From NCBI GenBank assembly GCA_945865635.1, contig CAMBEP010000015.1:1-64000 (forward strand): 64,000 bases of DNA. Reading direction: 5' to 3'. Position numbers and translations under genes: made by a program. Numbering within the stretch: position 1 is the stretch's first letter; the number at the start of each line of letters is the position of its first letter. The notes under the pieces are model-generated. The model made no database searches. It was not told the origin of the DNA and saw only the letters and a program-made list of their open reading frames with translations. This document shows, one piece after another, positions 1 to 7,746 of this stretch. This stretch comes from Candidatus Kuenenia stuttgartensis (lineage in GTDB: Bacteria > Planctomycetota > Planctomycetia > Isosphaerales > Isosphaeraceae).

Positions 1-114
1 GTTTCCCGGCTTGATCGTGGCCTCGGGCGAATGCCGAAGGCGGATGTCTCTAGTTGGGATGACCAAGAGATTGACCAGTTGGAACAGAGTCTAAGTGTTG
101 TAGTAAGAGGATGA
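1..114 (+). CDS. C-terminal end of an upstream gene (partial)
   Basis: The first frame is open from base 1 to a TGA at 112-114 and encodes 37 residues with several acidic positions, ending SLSVVVRG. The next gene starts 21 bp later on the same strand, so the two may be co-transcribed. Too little is present to identify a family. It could be a chance open frame, but the frame is uninterrupted and the stop sits just where an operon neighbour would end. Confidence 0.4.
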   Translation, partial: VSRLDRGLGRMPKADVSSWDDQEIDQLEQSLSVVVRG

Positions 115-135
115 TTGACAAGGAAATAGAGAGCT

Positions 136-543
136 ATGGCAAGACGAGCCCCCACGATTCCGGATTCCGAACTGGAAGTTTTGAGTGTGATTTGGGAATT
201 GAAAAGCGGGACAGTGCGCGAACTGTTGGATGAACTGAAAAAGCGTGGTCGTACGTGGTCGTATGCGACCGTAGCGACTTTGCTTGATCGCCTTGAGCGC
301 AAGCAGTTCGTATCATCCAATCGCGATCAATTGGCGTATGTGTACAAGGCTTTGATACCCATTGATGATGTCAGGCACAGACGATTGTCGAGTGTGATTG
401 AGAAGCTATTTGAGAACGACCCGCTGGAGCTGATGCTTCATCTGGTCAAGACCTATCGCATGAAGCCTGATGAGGTAGAGAAGCTGAAGGAAGCCTTGGA
501 AAAGGGGGTTCGCAAGCGAACCCGCTCAACGACGGCATCCTAA
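136..543 (+). CDS. BlaI/MecI/CopY-family transcriptional repressor
   Basis: A 135-residue protein with the BlaI-type winged helix near residues 8-80 (PTIPDSELEVL, then SYATVATLLDRLERK as the recognition-helix region). A helical dimerisation part follows and the tail is basic. Length fits the family at about 120-140 aa. Members are dimeric repressors of beta-lactamase, copper or stress genes and are usually inactivated by a BlaR1-type M56 metalloprotease. No such sensor gene lies next to it here; the downstream neighbours are MoxR and DUF58, so the target is unknown. The family call is secure, the regulon is not. Confidence 0.85.
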   Translation: MARRAPTIPDSELEVLSVIWELKSGTVRELLDELKKRGRTWSYATVATLLDRLERKQFVSSNRDQLAYVYKALIPIDDVRHRRLSSVIEKLFENDPLELMLHLVKTYRMKPDEVEKLKEALEKGVRKRTRSTTAS

Positions 544-578
544 TGATCAAGCCAAGATATCTTATTCATTTGATGAGC

Positions 579-616
579 CTTTGGTGTAGGCCAGGGGACC
601 TTGACCTACACCAAAG
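579..616. terminator. 12-bp inverted repeat after the blaI-like gene
   Basis: Perfect 12-bp arms (CTTTGGTGTAGG at 579-590 and its complement at 605-616) enclose a 14-nt loop, starting 36 bp past the stop of the repressor gene. The T-run normally seen after an intrinsic terminator is missing. It may be a weak terminator, an mRNA stabiliser or an operator. The arms carry TGTA and TACA, but in the opposite order to the TACA...TGTA arrangement known for BlaI/MecI operators. Confidence 0.4.
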
Positions 617-787
617 ACCTCTTTGCAATCAATCAAGCTTCAATGGGCTCCTAAAATCTCAGCCTTCGCCCTTGGCTAATGCTTTTTTTCTCGTTCTTTT
701 GGGTCTTGTTATTTTCATTCATCCACAAATTTGGTAATAATCATGTGTGGATATCCCAAAAGTCCGTGAATTTGCGTTAGGGGCATA

Positions 788-1756
788 ATGAACGAAGCCG
801 TCCTGACTAAAGATCTGGGTGATCAAGCCCGTGATGGACTGAACCGACTGACCCAGCAACTCAATTCTGTAGTTGTGGGCAAGCCTGAGCCTATTCGAAT
901 GGCGCTGGTGGCTATGTTGTCCGAGGGGCACGTTCTGATTGAGGATGTACCCGGGGTCGGCAAGACCCTTTTGGCGAGGGCGATTTCGGTATCGATTGAC
1001 ACGCCATTTCGGCGGATCCAGTTTACGCCTGACTTGTTGCCGTCGGACATTCTGGGATCGAGCATTTATTCCTCGGCTACGAGCGAGTTTTTGTTCAAGC
1101 CTGGTCCGATTTTTTCGAATGTGATTCTCGCGGACGAAATCAATCGGACAACGCCCCGGACTCAGAGTGCATTGCTTGAGGCGATGAGCGATGGCCAGGT
1201 TTCGATTGAGGGCACGACACACATTCTGGCCAAGCCTTTTTTCGTGATGGCGACGCAGAATCCGTTTGAATTCGAAGGTACTTACATTCTGCCCGAGAGC
1301 CAGCTTGACCGATTCATGCTGCGTATCAAGATGGGGTATCCGGCCCGCAGCGAGGAGCGGCGAATATTGACAATGCACCGGGGCGGTTCGCCGGTCGAGC
1401 TTTTGAAGCCGGTGATTACCGCCGATGATGTGCTTGCCATGCAGCAGAAGGTGCGCGAGGTCCGGGTGGATGATTCGGTGGCCGATTATCTTCTGGAGAT
1501 TGTGCGTGCCACACGCGAAAGCGATGATCTTCGGGTGGGGGTGAGCACACGCGGGGCCCTGACACTTTACCGGGCAGCGCAGGGGCTGGCATATATTTCT
1601 GGCCGGGATTTTGTTGTACCCGACGACATCAAGGCGCTGATCAGCTCGGTTCTGGCGCATAGGATTGTGGGTAAATCGTTTTTGAATGCGGGCGAATTTG
1701 GAGCGGCCGAAGCCATTCTGCGAGATATTGTGGACCGAATCGTAGTGCCTGTTTAA
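788..1756 (+). CDS. MoxR-family AAA+ ATPase
   Basis: A 322-residue AAA+ protein with Walker A (GVGKT, near residue 55), Walker B (ILADEINR) and sensor-1 (MATQNP). The C-terminal lid region is typical of AAA_3/MoxR. MoxR proteins act as chaperone-like ATPases that help assemble or activate partner proteins, often those with a VWA or DUF58 domain. The DUF58 gene follows 66 bp downstream and a transglutaminase gene follows that, which is the classic arrangement. Length and all nucleotide-binding motifs look intact, so it is probably active. The exact substrate cannot be read from sequence. Confidence 0.93.
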   Translation: MNEAVLTKDLGDQARDGLNRLTQQLNSVVVGKPEPIRMALVAMLSEGHVLIEDVPGVGKTLLARAISVSIDTPFRRIQFTPDLLPSDILGSSIYSSATSEFLFKPGPIFSNVILADEINRTTPRTQSALLEAMSDGQVSIEGTTHILAKPFFVMATQNPFEFEGTYILPESQLDRFMLRIKMGYPARSEERRILTMHRGGSPVELLKPVITADDVLAMQQKVREVRVDDSVADYLLEIVRATRESDDLRVGVSTRGALTLYRAAQGLAYISGRDFVVPDDIKALISSVLAHRIVGKSFLNAGEFGAAEAILRDIVDRIVVPV

Positions 1757-1822
1757 ACGGAAATCGGGCAGAATCCTCGGCGAATCCGTCTCACGATCTT
1801 CCGGCGAACTGGTGGGCCAAAG

Positions 1823-3178
1823 ATGGGAATTCCGCGAACATCAATCTGGCGACGACTATGGCTGAAGATCGCCGACTGGCTTTTGCCGACCGAGCGACTG
1901 AAGACGACGCTTGAAGGGCTGGGTTACTGGATCAGTTGGTTTGCACTGGCCGTGATTGGCTGGTATCAGCAGATCAACCTGATCCTGCTGATTTCCGGTC
2001 TGGTGGCAGGGCCACTTGTGGCTTCATTTTTCATGAGCACGGCGATGCTTCGGAAGGTGAAGCTTCAGCGCCGATTGCCGACCCACATTTTTGCAGGCGA
2101 CCCGCTTTCGATTGATTACATTCTGGACAACACGGCCAGGAATTCTGCGGTACTTGCGTTGTGTCTGGAAGACCACTGGGCACCGGTGGAATCGGTTTTG
2201 GGATCGATCAGTTTCGAGCCAAAAGTCTTCTATTCACGAGTGGCTGGTGGGACCAAAGAGCGAGCCCGCTGGGAGATCAAGGCTCCGGCCAGGGGCCTGT
2301 ATCGAGCGGGAACGATGAGTTTGATCACACGATTCCCGTTTGGGCTGATGGAACGATCGAGCATGATCGCCAATGAGGATTCCGTGGTGATTTATCCACG
2401 TGTAGGCAGGCTGACACGTCGGTGGCAGTTGGTGCATCGGGAATCGAGCCAGACACGCCGTGGGCAGCGTCATGACCGGTCGGCGCAGCAGCAGGAGTAT
2501 CATGGCCTGCGTGATTATCGGCCGGACGACAGCCCGCGCTGGATCCACTGGCGCACCAGCGCCCGAATCAACCAGTTGATGATCAAGGAATTTGAGCAGC
2601 AGAATGAGCAGGATCTGGCGATTTTGCTTGATCCATGGCTGCCCCGGCATCATGCGTCTGACGAAATGCGGGCGCATGTGGAAAAAGCGATTGAATTTGT
2701 GGCGAGCCTGAGTGTGGATTTATGCCGCAATGCGCGTCGCCGGATTACGCTGGGCTGGACCAGTACGGTGCCGGATTTGAGACAGGGGCAAGCGTCGGTC
2801 CGGCTGCTTCATGAGATTCTTGGCTCATTGGCGGTGATGAAGCCGAACCACGAGCTTGCGCTGCATCAGTTGCTGGATATCATGCCTTCAGTGACACTTC
2901 GCGAAGCGATTTTCGTAGTGGTGACCACCCGCCCGATCGAGCTTGCTGAAGAGGCTTTGAAGTCGGAACGGCTGCGTAATGCGACCGGTCGCGGGCTTGC
3001 CAGCCGATTGATATTATTGGATGTATCGCATGGCGACCTGGAAGGGTTGCTGGAATTTGACGAGCGCAAGAGACATGGCTCATCGGGAATTCCCTCGCGG
3101 TCGGCAACCATTCTGGAATTATTGAACCCGGAGCCTGAGTCCGAGAAGCTGGAAGTGTCGATTGGAGAGTCCAGATGA
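1823..3178 (+). CDS. DUF58 domain-containing membrane protein
   Basis: A 451-residue protein with two hydrophobic segments near residues 35-75, then a beta-rich region and the DUF58 core with the signature GLRDYRPDDSPRWIHW near residues 228-245. The part after this resembles a VWA-like fold (LLDPWLP). DUF58 proteins are encoded with MoxR ATPases and transglutaminases throughout bacteria. Their biochemical role is not firmly known; they are presumed partners of MoxR in the envelope. The gene end overlaps the region just before the next gene's start, suggesting translational linkage. Confidence 0.9.
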   Translation: MGIPRTSIWRRLWLKIADWLLPTERLKTTLEGLGYWISWFALAVIGWYQQINLILLISGLVAGPLVASFFMSTAMLRKVKLQRRLPTHIFAGDPLSIDYILDNTARNSAVLALCLEDHWAPVESVLGSISFEPKVFYSRVAGGTKERARWEIKAPARGLYRAGTMSLITRFPFGLMERSSMIANEDSVVIYPRVGRLTRRWQLVHRESSQTRRGQRHDRSAQQQEYHGLRDYRPDDSPRWIHWRTSARINQLMIKEFEQQNEQDLAILLDPWLPRHHASDEMRAHVEKAIEFVASLSVDLCRNARRRITLGWTSTVPDLRQGQASVRLLHEILGSLAVMKPNHELALHQLLDIMPSVTLREAIFVVVTTRPIELAEEALKSERLRNATGRGLASRLILLDVSHGDLEGLLEFDERKRHGSSGIPSRSATILELLNPEPESEKLEVSIGESR

Positions 3179-3200
3179 AGACTCGAAGGAGGTCCAGGCG

Positions 3201-5465
3201 ATGATCGGCATCCGTTTTGAGCGGCTCTTTCGGGCCAGCGTTTATCTCATGCTGGTATTTGCATCGATCGCACTATCGATTGATTCCAATGGTGATAATC
3301 CGATTGCGATGGCCTATCCGCTGGTTACGATTTTTATCAGCATCATTGCCTTTCTGAAGGTCGATCGCGGTGATGTGGCAGGATTGACACGCAGGCTTGG
3401 AAGCCTTTTGGCGATTTTGTCGATTCCCTTGGTCATTGCCGAAGTTCGAATTGGCTGGCGCATGCTGGAGTCAGACCTGCTCGTGCTTGCCCTTGGCCAC
3501 TGGCTGCTTTATCTCTGCTGGATCAAAATGATGATGCCGAAAAGTGTTGAGGACGACTGGTTTCTCTTCCTTCTTGGCCTTGTCATGGTTTTGACCTCGG
3601 CTGTGATCAGCCAAAGCGATGTGGTCGGCCAATTGATCTTCATCTGGGCCATCATCAGCCTTGGTTCGCTGACACTGTTCCATCTGGAGCGGGAGGCGGC
3701 CCGATCGAATCATCCGGAACTGGGTGCCAATCTGCCAGCCAGCGCACGTATCAAAACGCGGGATCAGCCGTATCCAAGGATTTTTGACCGGCCATTTTTG
3801 ATTTCGGGCATTCGTGTTGTGGCCACCACCTTGGTGATGTCGGTGCTGGTCTTTTTGATCATGCCGCGTGGTGACATCATGCGGGCCTCGCGTAACTCCG
3901 GGGGTGCATCGCGCCACCTTACAGGTTTTGACGAGGAAGTGAAACTGGGGCAACTTGGTGAGATTCTTGAGAATAACGCCGTGGTTTTGACGGTCGAGTT
4001 TTTTGACTTTGAAGGTCTTAAAACCATGCCTCAGGAGGAGACTTACTGGCGCGGTGTGACGATGGCCCGCTATGACAATGGTCAATGGAGGCGTCAGGAT
4101 TCCTCTCTGGGCTCTCTGCCGGCTCGGCCTGACCTGAAGAACACAATTCGCCAGAGGATTCGCCAGGAGCCGTCCGACAGCACGGTGGTATTCGGTCTCA
4201 GGCCAGTCTTGAAGGCCGACTCGCTGATGCGTCTGCGGTCCGGAATCATGTTTAACAACACTGATGGGACCATGTTTCGGAGGTCGTACTCAAATACTTA
4301 TGAGTACCAGATTTACTCCTCAAAAAAATCGACCGACACTCAGCCCAGCGAAATCTTGCCCAACTTGAAGCAGAGTAATCAGCTTTTGGCGATGACTCCC
4401 AACCTGAGAACCGAATTGCAGAGCCTGACGGGCCCAATTGTAAGTGCCATTTCAAAGACGGATACCGAGGCCCGCGCCCGTGCCCTTGAGAATCACTTTT
4501 TCAATCCGTCGCTCTATGCCTATACCCTTGAACAGACACGAATTGACAATCAGATTGACCCGGTTCTGGACTTTCTGAAGAATCGCAAGGAGGGCCACTG
4601 CGAATATTTTGCATCGGCGCTGGCCCTGATGCTTCGGGCCGAGGGCATTCCCAGCAGGCTCGTCAATGGCTTCAAGGGTGGCGACTGGAATTCGCTTGGC
4701 CAGGTCATGTATGTGCGCGAAAAATACGCGCATGCCTGGGTTGAGGCCCTGGTCAGCAGCGGCCCTGATCAGATCCCACGCTGGATCACGCTTGACCCGA
4801 CACCTGCCAACCAGCGGGCTGAGAGTGTGGCCCAGGTGGGGATGTTCAATTACTTTCGGCAGGCGACAGATTTTGTCCGATACATTTGGGTCTTTTACAT
4901 CATCGGATTCGATTCGGAACGCCAGTACAGGCTGATTTATGAGCCCGTCATAGCTTTGTTTCAAGAGGCCAAAACGGGCCTTTTCATCATCGTGGAAGGC
5001 ATCAGGGAATTGCTCAACGGGACCCGGCGATTATCGGATCTGGTTCGGTTCTTCAGTGCCAGGGGCTTTATTGGCGGCCTCATGCTGGCTGTTTCAGCCA
5101 TTGTCATCTTGCAGATTGCGCGTCGAATTTTCAGGCAATTCCTCTACCGAATGGCGGAAAAGCGGCGAGCTCAGACGCTGGTCACACCAGGGATCGCAAT
5201 TTATCAGCGATTGGAAGCCCTGTTGGGCGAGCTTGATCTCAGGCGATCCAAAAACGAGACGCCCCGCGAATTCGCCGACCGGGTAGGCAGAATCCTTTAC
5301 GAACGGTTTGTGGAAACAGGTCTTGAGGGTATTCCCGACCTTGTCGTAGATGCGTTCTATAAGATCCGGTTCGGGGGCCTGGCCATCGATGCCCAGCAAC
5401 TGGCCCTGATGGACGACCAGCTCAATACCCTGGAACTCCAAATTCGCAAGCGACCGGGTTCCTAA
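3201..5465 (+). CDS. TgpA-like transglutaminase membrane protein (DUF3488/DUF4129)
   Basis: The ATG at 3201 is preferred because AAGGAGG lies 8 bases before it; an in-frame TTG at 3162 has no such signal. The 754-residue product has N-terminal membrane segments (about residues 10-240) and then an extracytoplasmic transglutaminase-like domain. The catalytic triad is visible: Cys in GHCEYF, His in YAHAW and Asp in TLDPTPA. A further membrane segment near residue 620 precedes a DUF4129-like tail. TgpA of Pseudomonas has this layout and is essential for viability there. With moxR and the DUF58 gene it completes the usual three-gene module, probably acting on envelope proteins or peptidoglycan-linked substrates. 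Confidence 0.92.
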   Translation: MIGIRFERLFRASVYLMLVFASIALSIDSNGDNPIAMAYPLVTIFISIIAFLKVDRGDVAGLTRRLGSLLAILSIPLVIAEVRIGWRMLESDLLVLALGHWLLYLCWIKMMMPKSVEDDWFLFLLGLVMVLTSAVISQSDVVGQLIFIWAIISLGSLTLFHLEREAARSNHPELGANLPASARIKTRDQPYPRIFDRPFLISGIRVVATTLVMSVLVFLIMPRGDIMRASRNSGGASRHLTGFDEEVKLGQLGEILENNAVVLTVEFFDFEGLKTMPQEETYWRGVTMARYDNGQWRRQDSSLGSLPARPDLKNTIRQRIRQEPSDSTVVFGLRPVLKADSLMRLRSGIMFNNTDGTMFRRSYSNTYEYQIYSSKKSTDTQPSEILPNLKQSNQLLAMTPNLRTELQSLTGPIVSAISKTDTEARARALENHFFNPSLYAYTLEQTRIDNQIDPVLDFLKNRKEGHCEYFASALALMLRAEGIPSRLVNGFKGGDWNSLGQVMYVREKYAHAWVEALVSSGPDQIPRWITLDPTPANQRAESVAQVGMFNYFRQATDFVRYIWVFYIIGFDSERQYRLIYEPVIALFQEAKTGLFIIVEGIRELLNGTRRLSDLVRFFSARGFIGGLMLAVSAIVILQIARRIFRQFLYRMAEKRRAQTLVTPGIAIYQRLEALLGELDLRRSKNETPREFADRVGRILYERFVETGLEGIPDLVVDAFYKIRFGGLAIDAQQLALMDDQLNTLELQIRKRPGS

Positions 5466-5474
5466 AAAAAGACC

Positions 5475-5963
5475 TTGAACCACTCAGCCACCAAAGCCGA
5501 TTTGATCATTCGCGAGATGCAGGAGGGCGAGGAACAAGCCCTTTGGGATATTTTTTACTCGGCGGTTCACGATGTGGCAGCACGCCACTATTCCCAATCG
5601 CAGCTGGATGCCTGGGCTCCGGGGAGTTTTGATCGTAACTATTGGGTGGAGCGAATGCGTAAGCTTCAGCCATTTGTGGCCCAGGCGGGCGATCGGATCG
5701 TTGGCTACACAGACCTTCAGCCGTCCGGATTCATCGACCATTTCTTTGTTTCAGGCGAGTGGGGCGGTCGGGGGGTCGGAACCGCGCTGATGGGCCATCT
5801 CCTGGAGACGGCCAAATTGCATCGAATTCCGTTGCTCACAGGTTTTATCAGCCTGGCGGCACAGTCGTTCTTCCAGAAATTCGGATTTGAGATTATCCGG
5901 CACCAAACACTGAATATCCGAGGTGTGGAAATTGAAAACGCCCTGATGTGTAAGACCCTTTAG
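5475..5963 (+). CDS. GNAT-family N-acetyltransferase
   Basis: A 162-residue protein with a GNAT fold. The acetyl-CoA pyrophosphate-binding loop GRGVGTALMGHL is near residues 100-111 and is followed by the usual helix and the FFQKFGFE beta-bulge motif. The proposed start is a TTG 9 bp after the transglutaminase stop; the family-conserved IIREMQEGEE segment begins at residue 11, so the start cannot lie much further in. It is probably co-transcribed with the moxR module, although a functional link is not established. The substrate, a small molecule or a protein N-terminus, is unknown. Confidence 0.88.
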   Translation: MNHSATKADLIIREMQEGEEQALWDIFYSAVHDVAARHYSQSQLDAWAPGSFDRNYWVERMRKLQPFVAQAGDRIVGYTDLQPSGFIDHFFVSGEWGGRGVGTALMGHLLETAKLHRIPLLTGFISLAAQSFFQKFGFEIIRHQTLNIRGVEIENALMCKTL

Positions 5964-6039
5964 AGATCTCTTTTTAATGGATCCCAAACCGATCGCCCCA
6001 TTACCCTGATTTGCCAACTTCGCCAGGCCCCGGTGCTTT

Positions 6040-7557
6040 TTAGTTTGATTTAATGGCCAGTTCCGATGCGTTTGGCTGGTGGCCCCCGCCCTCTTTGATC
6101 TTGGGCAAGCGGATCAATCGGCCCGTCAGTGGCTTGGTTTCGAATTGGCCGTGATGGAGATCGCGATTTTCTTTCCAGACGAGATCTGCCCAGCGATCGT
6201 CACCAAAAACCCGCCGCGAGACATCCTGCCAGGTTTCGCCCTGATCCGCCAAAGCAAAGCCTGCTGGCATGGCCAGGCCGGAGCCGCTTGATGATACGGA
6301 TTCCTGCGAGGTTGACACAGGCTCAGCCGATGGCTCTGGAGTGACTGGCGATTGCACGCTTAAGCTGGAGTTGGAACTCGAGTTTGTCGATGAGGCCGCA
6401 GGGCTGCTTTCTGAATTTGAGCCAACCGGGGCGTTCTCAGGAACGGGGGTCGCCTTTTCCACAACGCTGTTGGTCAATCCTGTCGGTGTCTCAGGCTTGG
6501 TTTCATTGGTCATTGCTGACCCATAGGCTGTGTCCGATGGTGCGGGATTCTGGGTCGTCGGGGTGGCCTCATAGCCGACAGGCAATGCGGAATGATCCGG
6601 CTTGACGGGATCAGCCTTGGCGGGATCAAGCCGGGCTTCAATGGCAGTTGCGGCGGCGGATGAAGTCTCGATGATGGGTTTTGATGCGGAATCGTCTGTT
6701 TTCAGAGGTTCGGCGAGCGGGGTTTGGGCGTTGTCAGGGCCAGTGATTTCAGTGGCAGTTTTTGGGTCTGTGGCAATCGGTTGGTCTGTGGAACTAACAG
6801 CAGGAGGGTTTGTATCGGTCGTGGTCGGAGTCGGCGAATTGCTGCTGGAGGCGGTATGACCCGGATCGCCAGACGAGCCACTTGCAGAGGAGTTTGAGCT
6901 TGTATCAGAAAGGTTTGAGACAGATGCGGAATCGGAAGTCGTGCTGAGCTGGACTTTGTCTGAGATTTGGGCATTGTCTGTTTGCGGGCCTGAGCTTGCT
7001 TCGGCAAGTGTCGCAGCCGGTGCGATGATAGCAGAGCTGGAATCGTTGGAGGGTGGTGAGTTTGTCGACTCCTTGGAACCAGTCTCGCCTGGGTCCGCCG
7101 AAACTTTGGTCATTTCGGGCAACTGGCTGGTGTCTGAATGAGCTGGATCGACGGTTGCAGGTGGCATTTTTTGGGGTTCGTCGGCCGATGTATTCGCGGA
7201 AGAGCTGGAGAGGGCTGTCGGCGAATCGGACGAGGACTGACTGGACGTATTGGAGTCAGTGGATGCCTGAATGTCAGTCGAACCCGATGGGCTGGCCGTG
7301 GTTGAAGAGGAATCTGATGGAGCCGGTGTGCCATCAGAATTTGATGCGGAATCAGGTGGAGCCTGAGTCGATGGGCTGGTTTCGGCTGGCGTGGTGGAGG
7401 ATTTGACGGAGGTGGCGGGATCATCGACGGGATTTGCGGATGAGCTGGAATTCTGGCCGGTCGGAGTGATCCGAAAATCCACTTGAGACATGAGCGCAAG
7501 TGTGATGGGCATGCTGTAGTGCATGAAAAGTTTCAGGGAGTAGGCAGCGATTCTCAT
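6040..7557 (-). CDS. Ser/Thr/Pro/Ala-rich exported protein with C-terminal LysM-like domain
   Basis: The 505-residue product starts with a hydrophobic stretch compatible with export. About 390 residues dominated by Ser, Thr, Pro, Ala, Asp and Asn follow, with no recognisable fold. The last 70 residues are ordered: GETWQDVSRRVFGDDRWADLV, then LIRLP, a pattern resembling LysM or tail-protein X modules that bind glycan. The protein may therefore be a long flexible stalk on a peptidoglycan-binding foot. It is divergent from the protease gene that follows, with about 190 bp between them. The low-complexity part gives long open frames on the other strand, which I treat as artefacts. Function unknown. 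Confidence 0.7.
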   Translation of the reverse strand: MRIAAYSLKLFMHYSMPITLALMSQVDFRITPTGQNSSSSANPVDDPATSVKSSTTPAETSPSTQAPPDSASNSDGTPAPSDSSSTTASPSGSTDIQASTDSNTSSQSSSDSPTALSSSSANTSADEPQKMPPATVDPAHSDTSQLPEMTKVSADPGETGSKESTNSPPSNDSSSAIIAPAATLAEASSGPQTDNAQISDKVQLSTTSDSASVSNLSDTSSNSSASGSSGDPGHTASSSNSPTPTTTDTNPPAVSSTDQPIATDPKTATEITGPDNAQTPLAEPLKTDDSASKPIIETSSAAATAIEARLDPAKADPVKPDHSALPVGYEATPTTQNPAPSDTAYGSAMTNETKPETPTGLTNSVVEKATPVPENAPVGSNSESSPAASSTNSSSNSSLSVQSPVTPEPSAEPVSTSQESVSSSGSGLAMPAGFALADQGETWQDVSRRVFGDDRWADLVWKENRDLHHGQFETKPLTGRLIRLPKIKEGGGHQPNASELAIKSN

Positions 7558-7746
7558 GGGTGTGCGCCTCGTTCAATCAGATGCCGGTCAATGTGGTCTC
7601 AAGTCCTATCGACTAAAACCTGAAAGAACTTTTGTTTTTCATTCAAAATTCATGAAATGATTCATCGACCTTGTTGGTTTAGGGAAGGTCGTATAGGATG
7701 TAAGATAGTGAATGATGAGGGAATGTCAACCGGCAGAGAATACGCG

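Noticed and set aside
543..737. 64-residue open frame overlapping the BlaI stop (TAATG)
   Set aside because: It runs through a strong hairpin, has no ribosome-binding site and its composition is unlike a normal protein apart from a short hydrophobic end. The TAATG overlap alone is weak evidence.
719..1660. 313-residue minus-strand frame
   Set aside because: It lies antisense to the whole moxR gene, which has clear AAA+ motifs. Treated as a shadow.
5950..5977. AGAGATCTCT followed by T-run after the GNAT gene as a terminator
   Set aside because: The palindrome has no loop space and gives only a 3-bp stem when folded. Too weak.
6602..6859. Plus-strand frames in the Ser/Thr-rich gene region
   Set aside because: Low-complexity codons on the minus strand (Ser, Thr, Ala, Pro) avoid stops on the other strand; no domain found.
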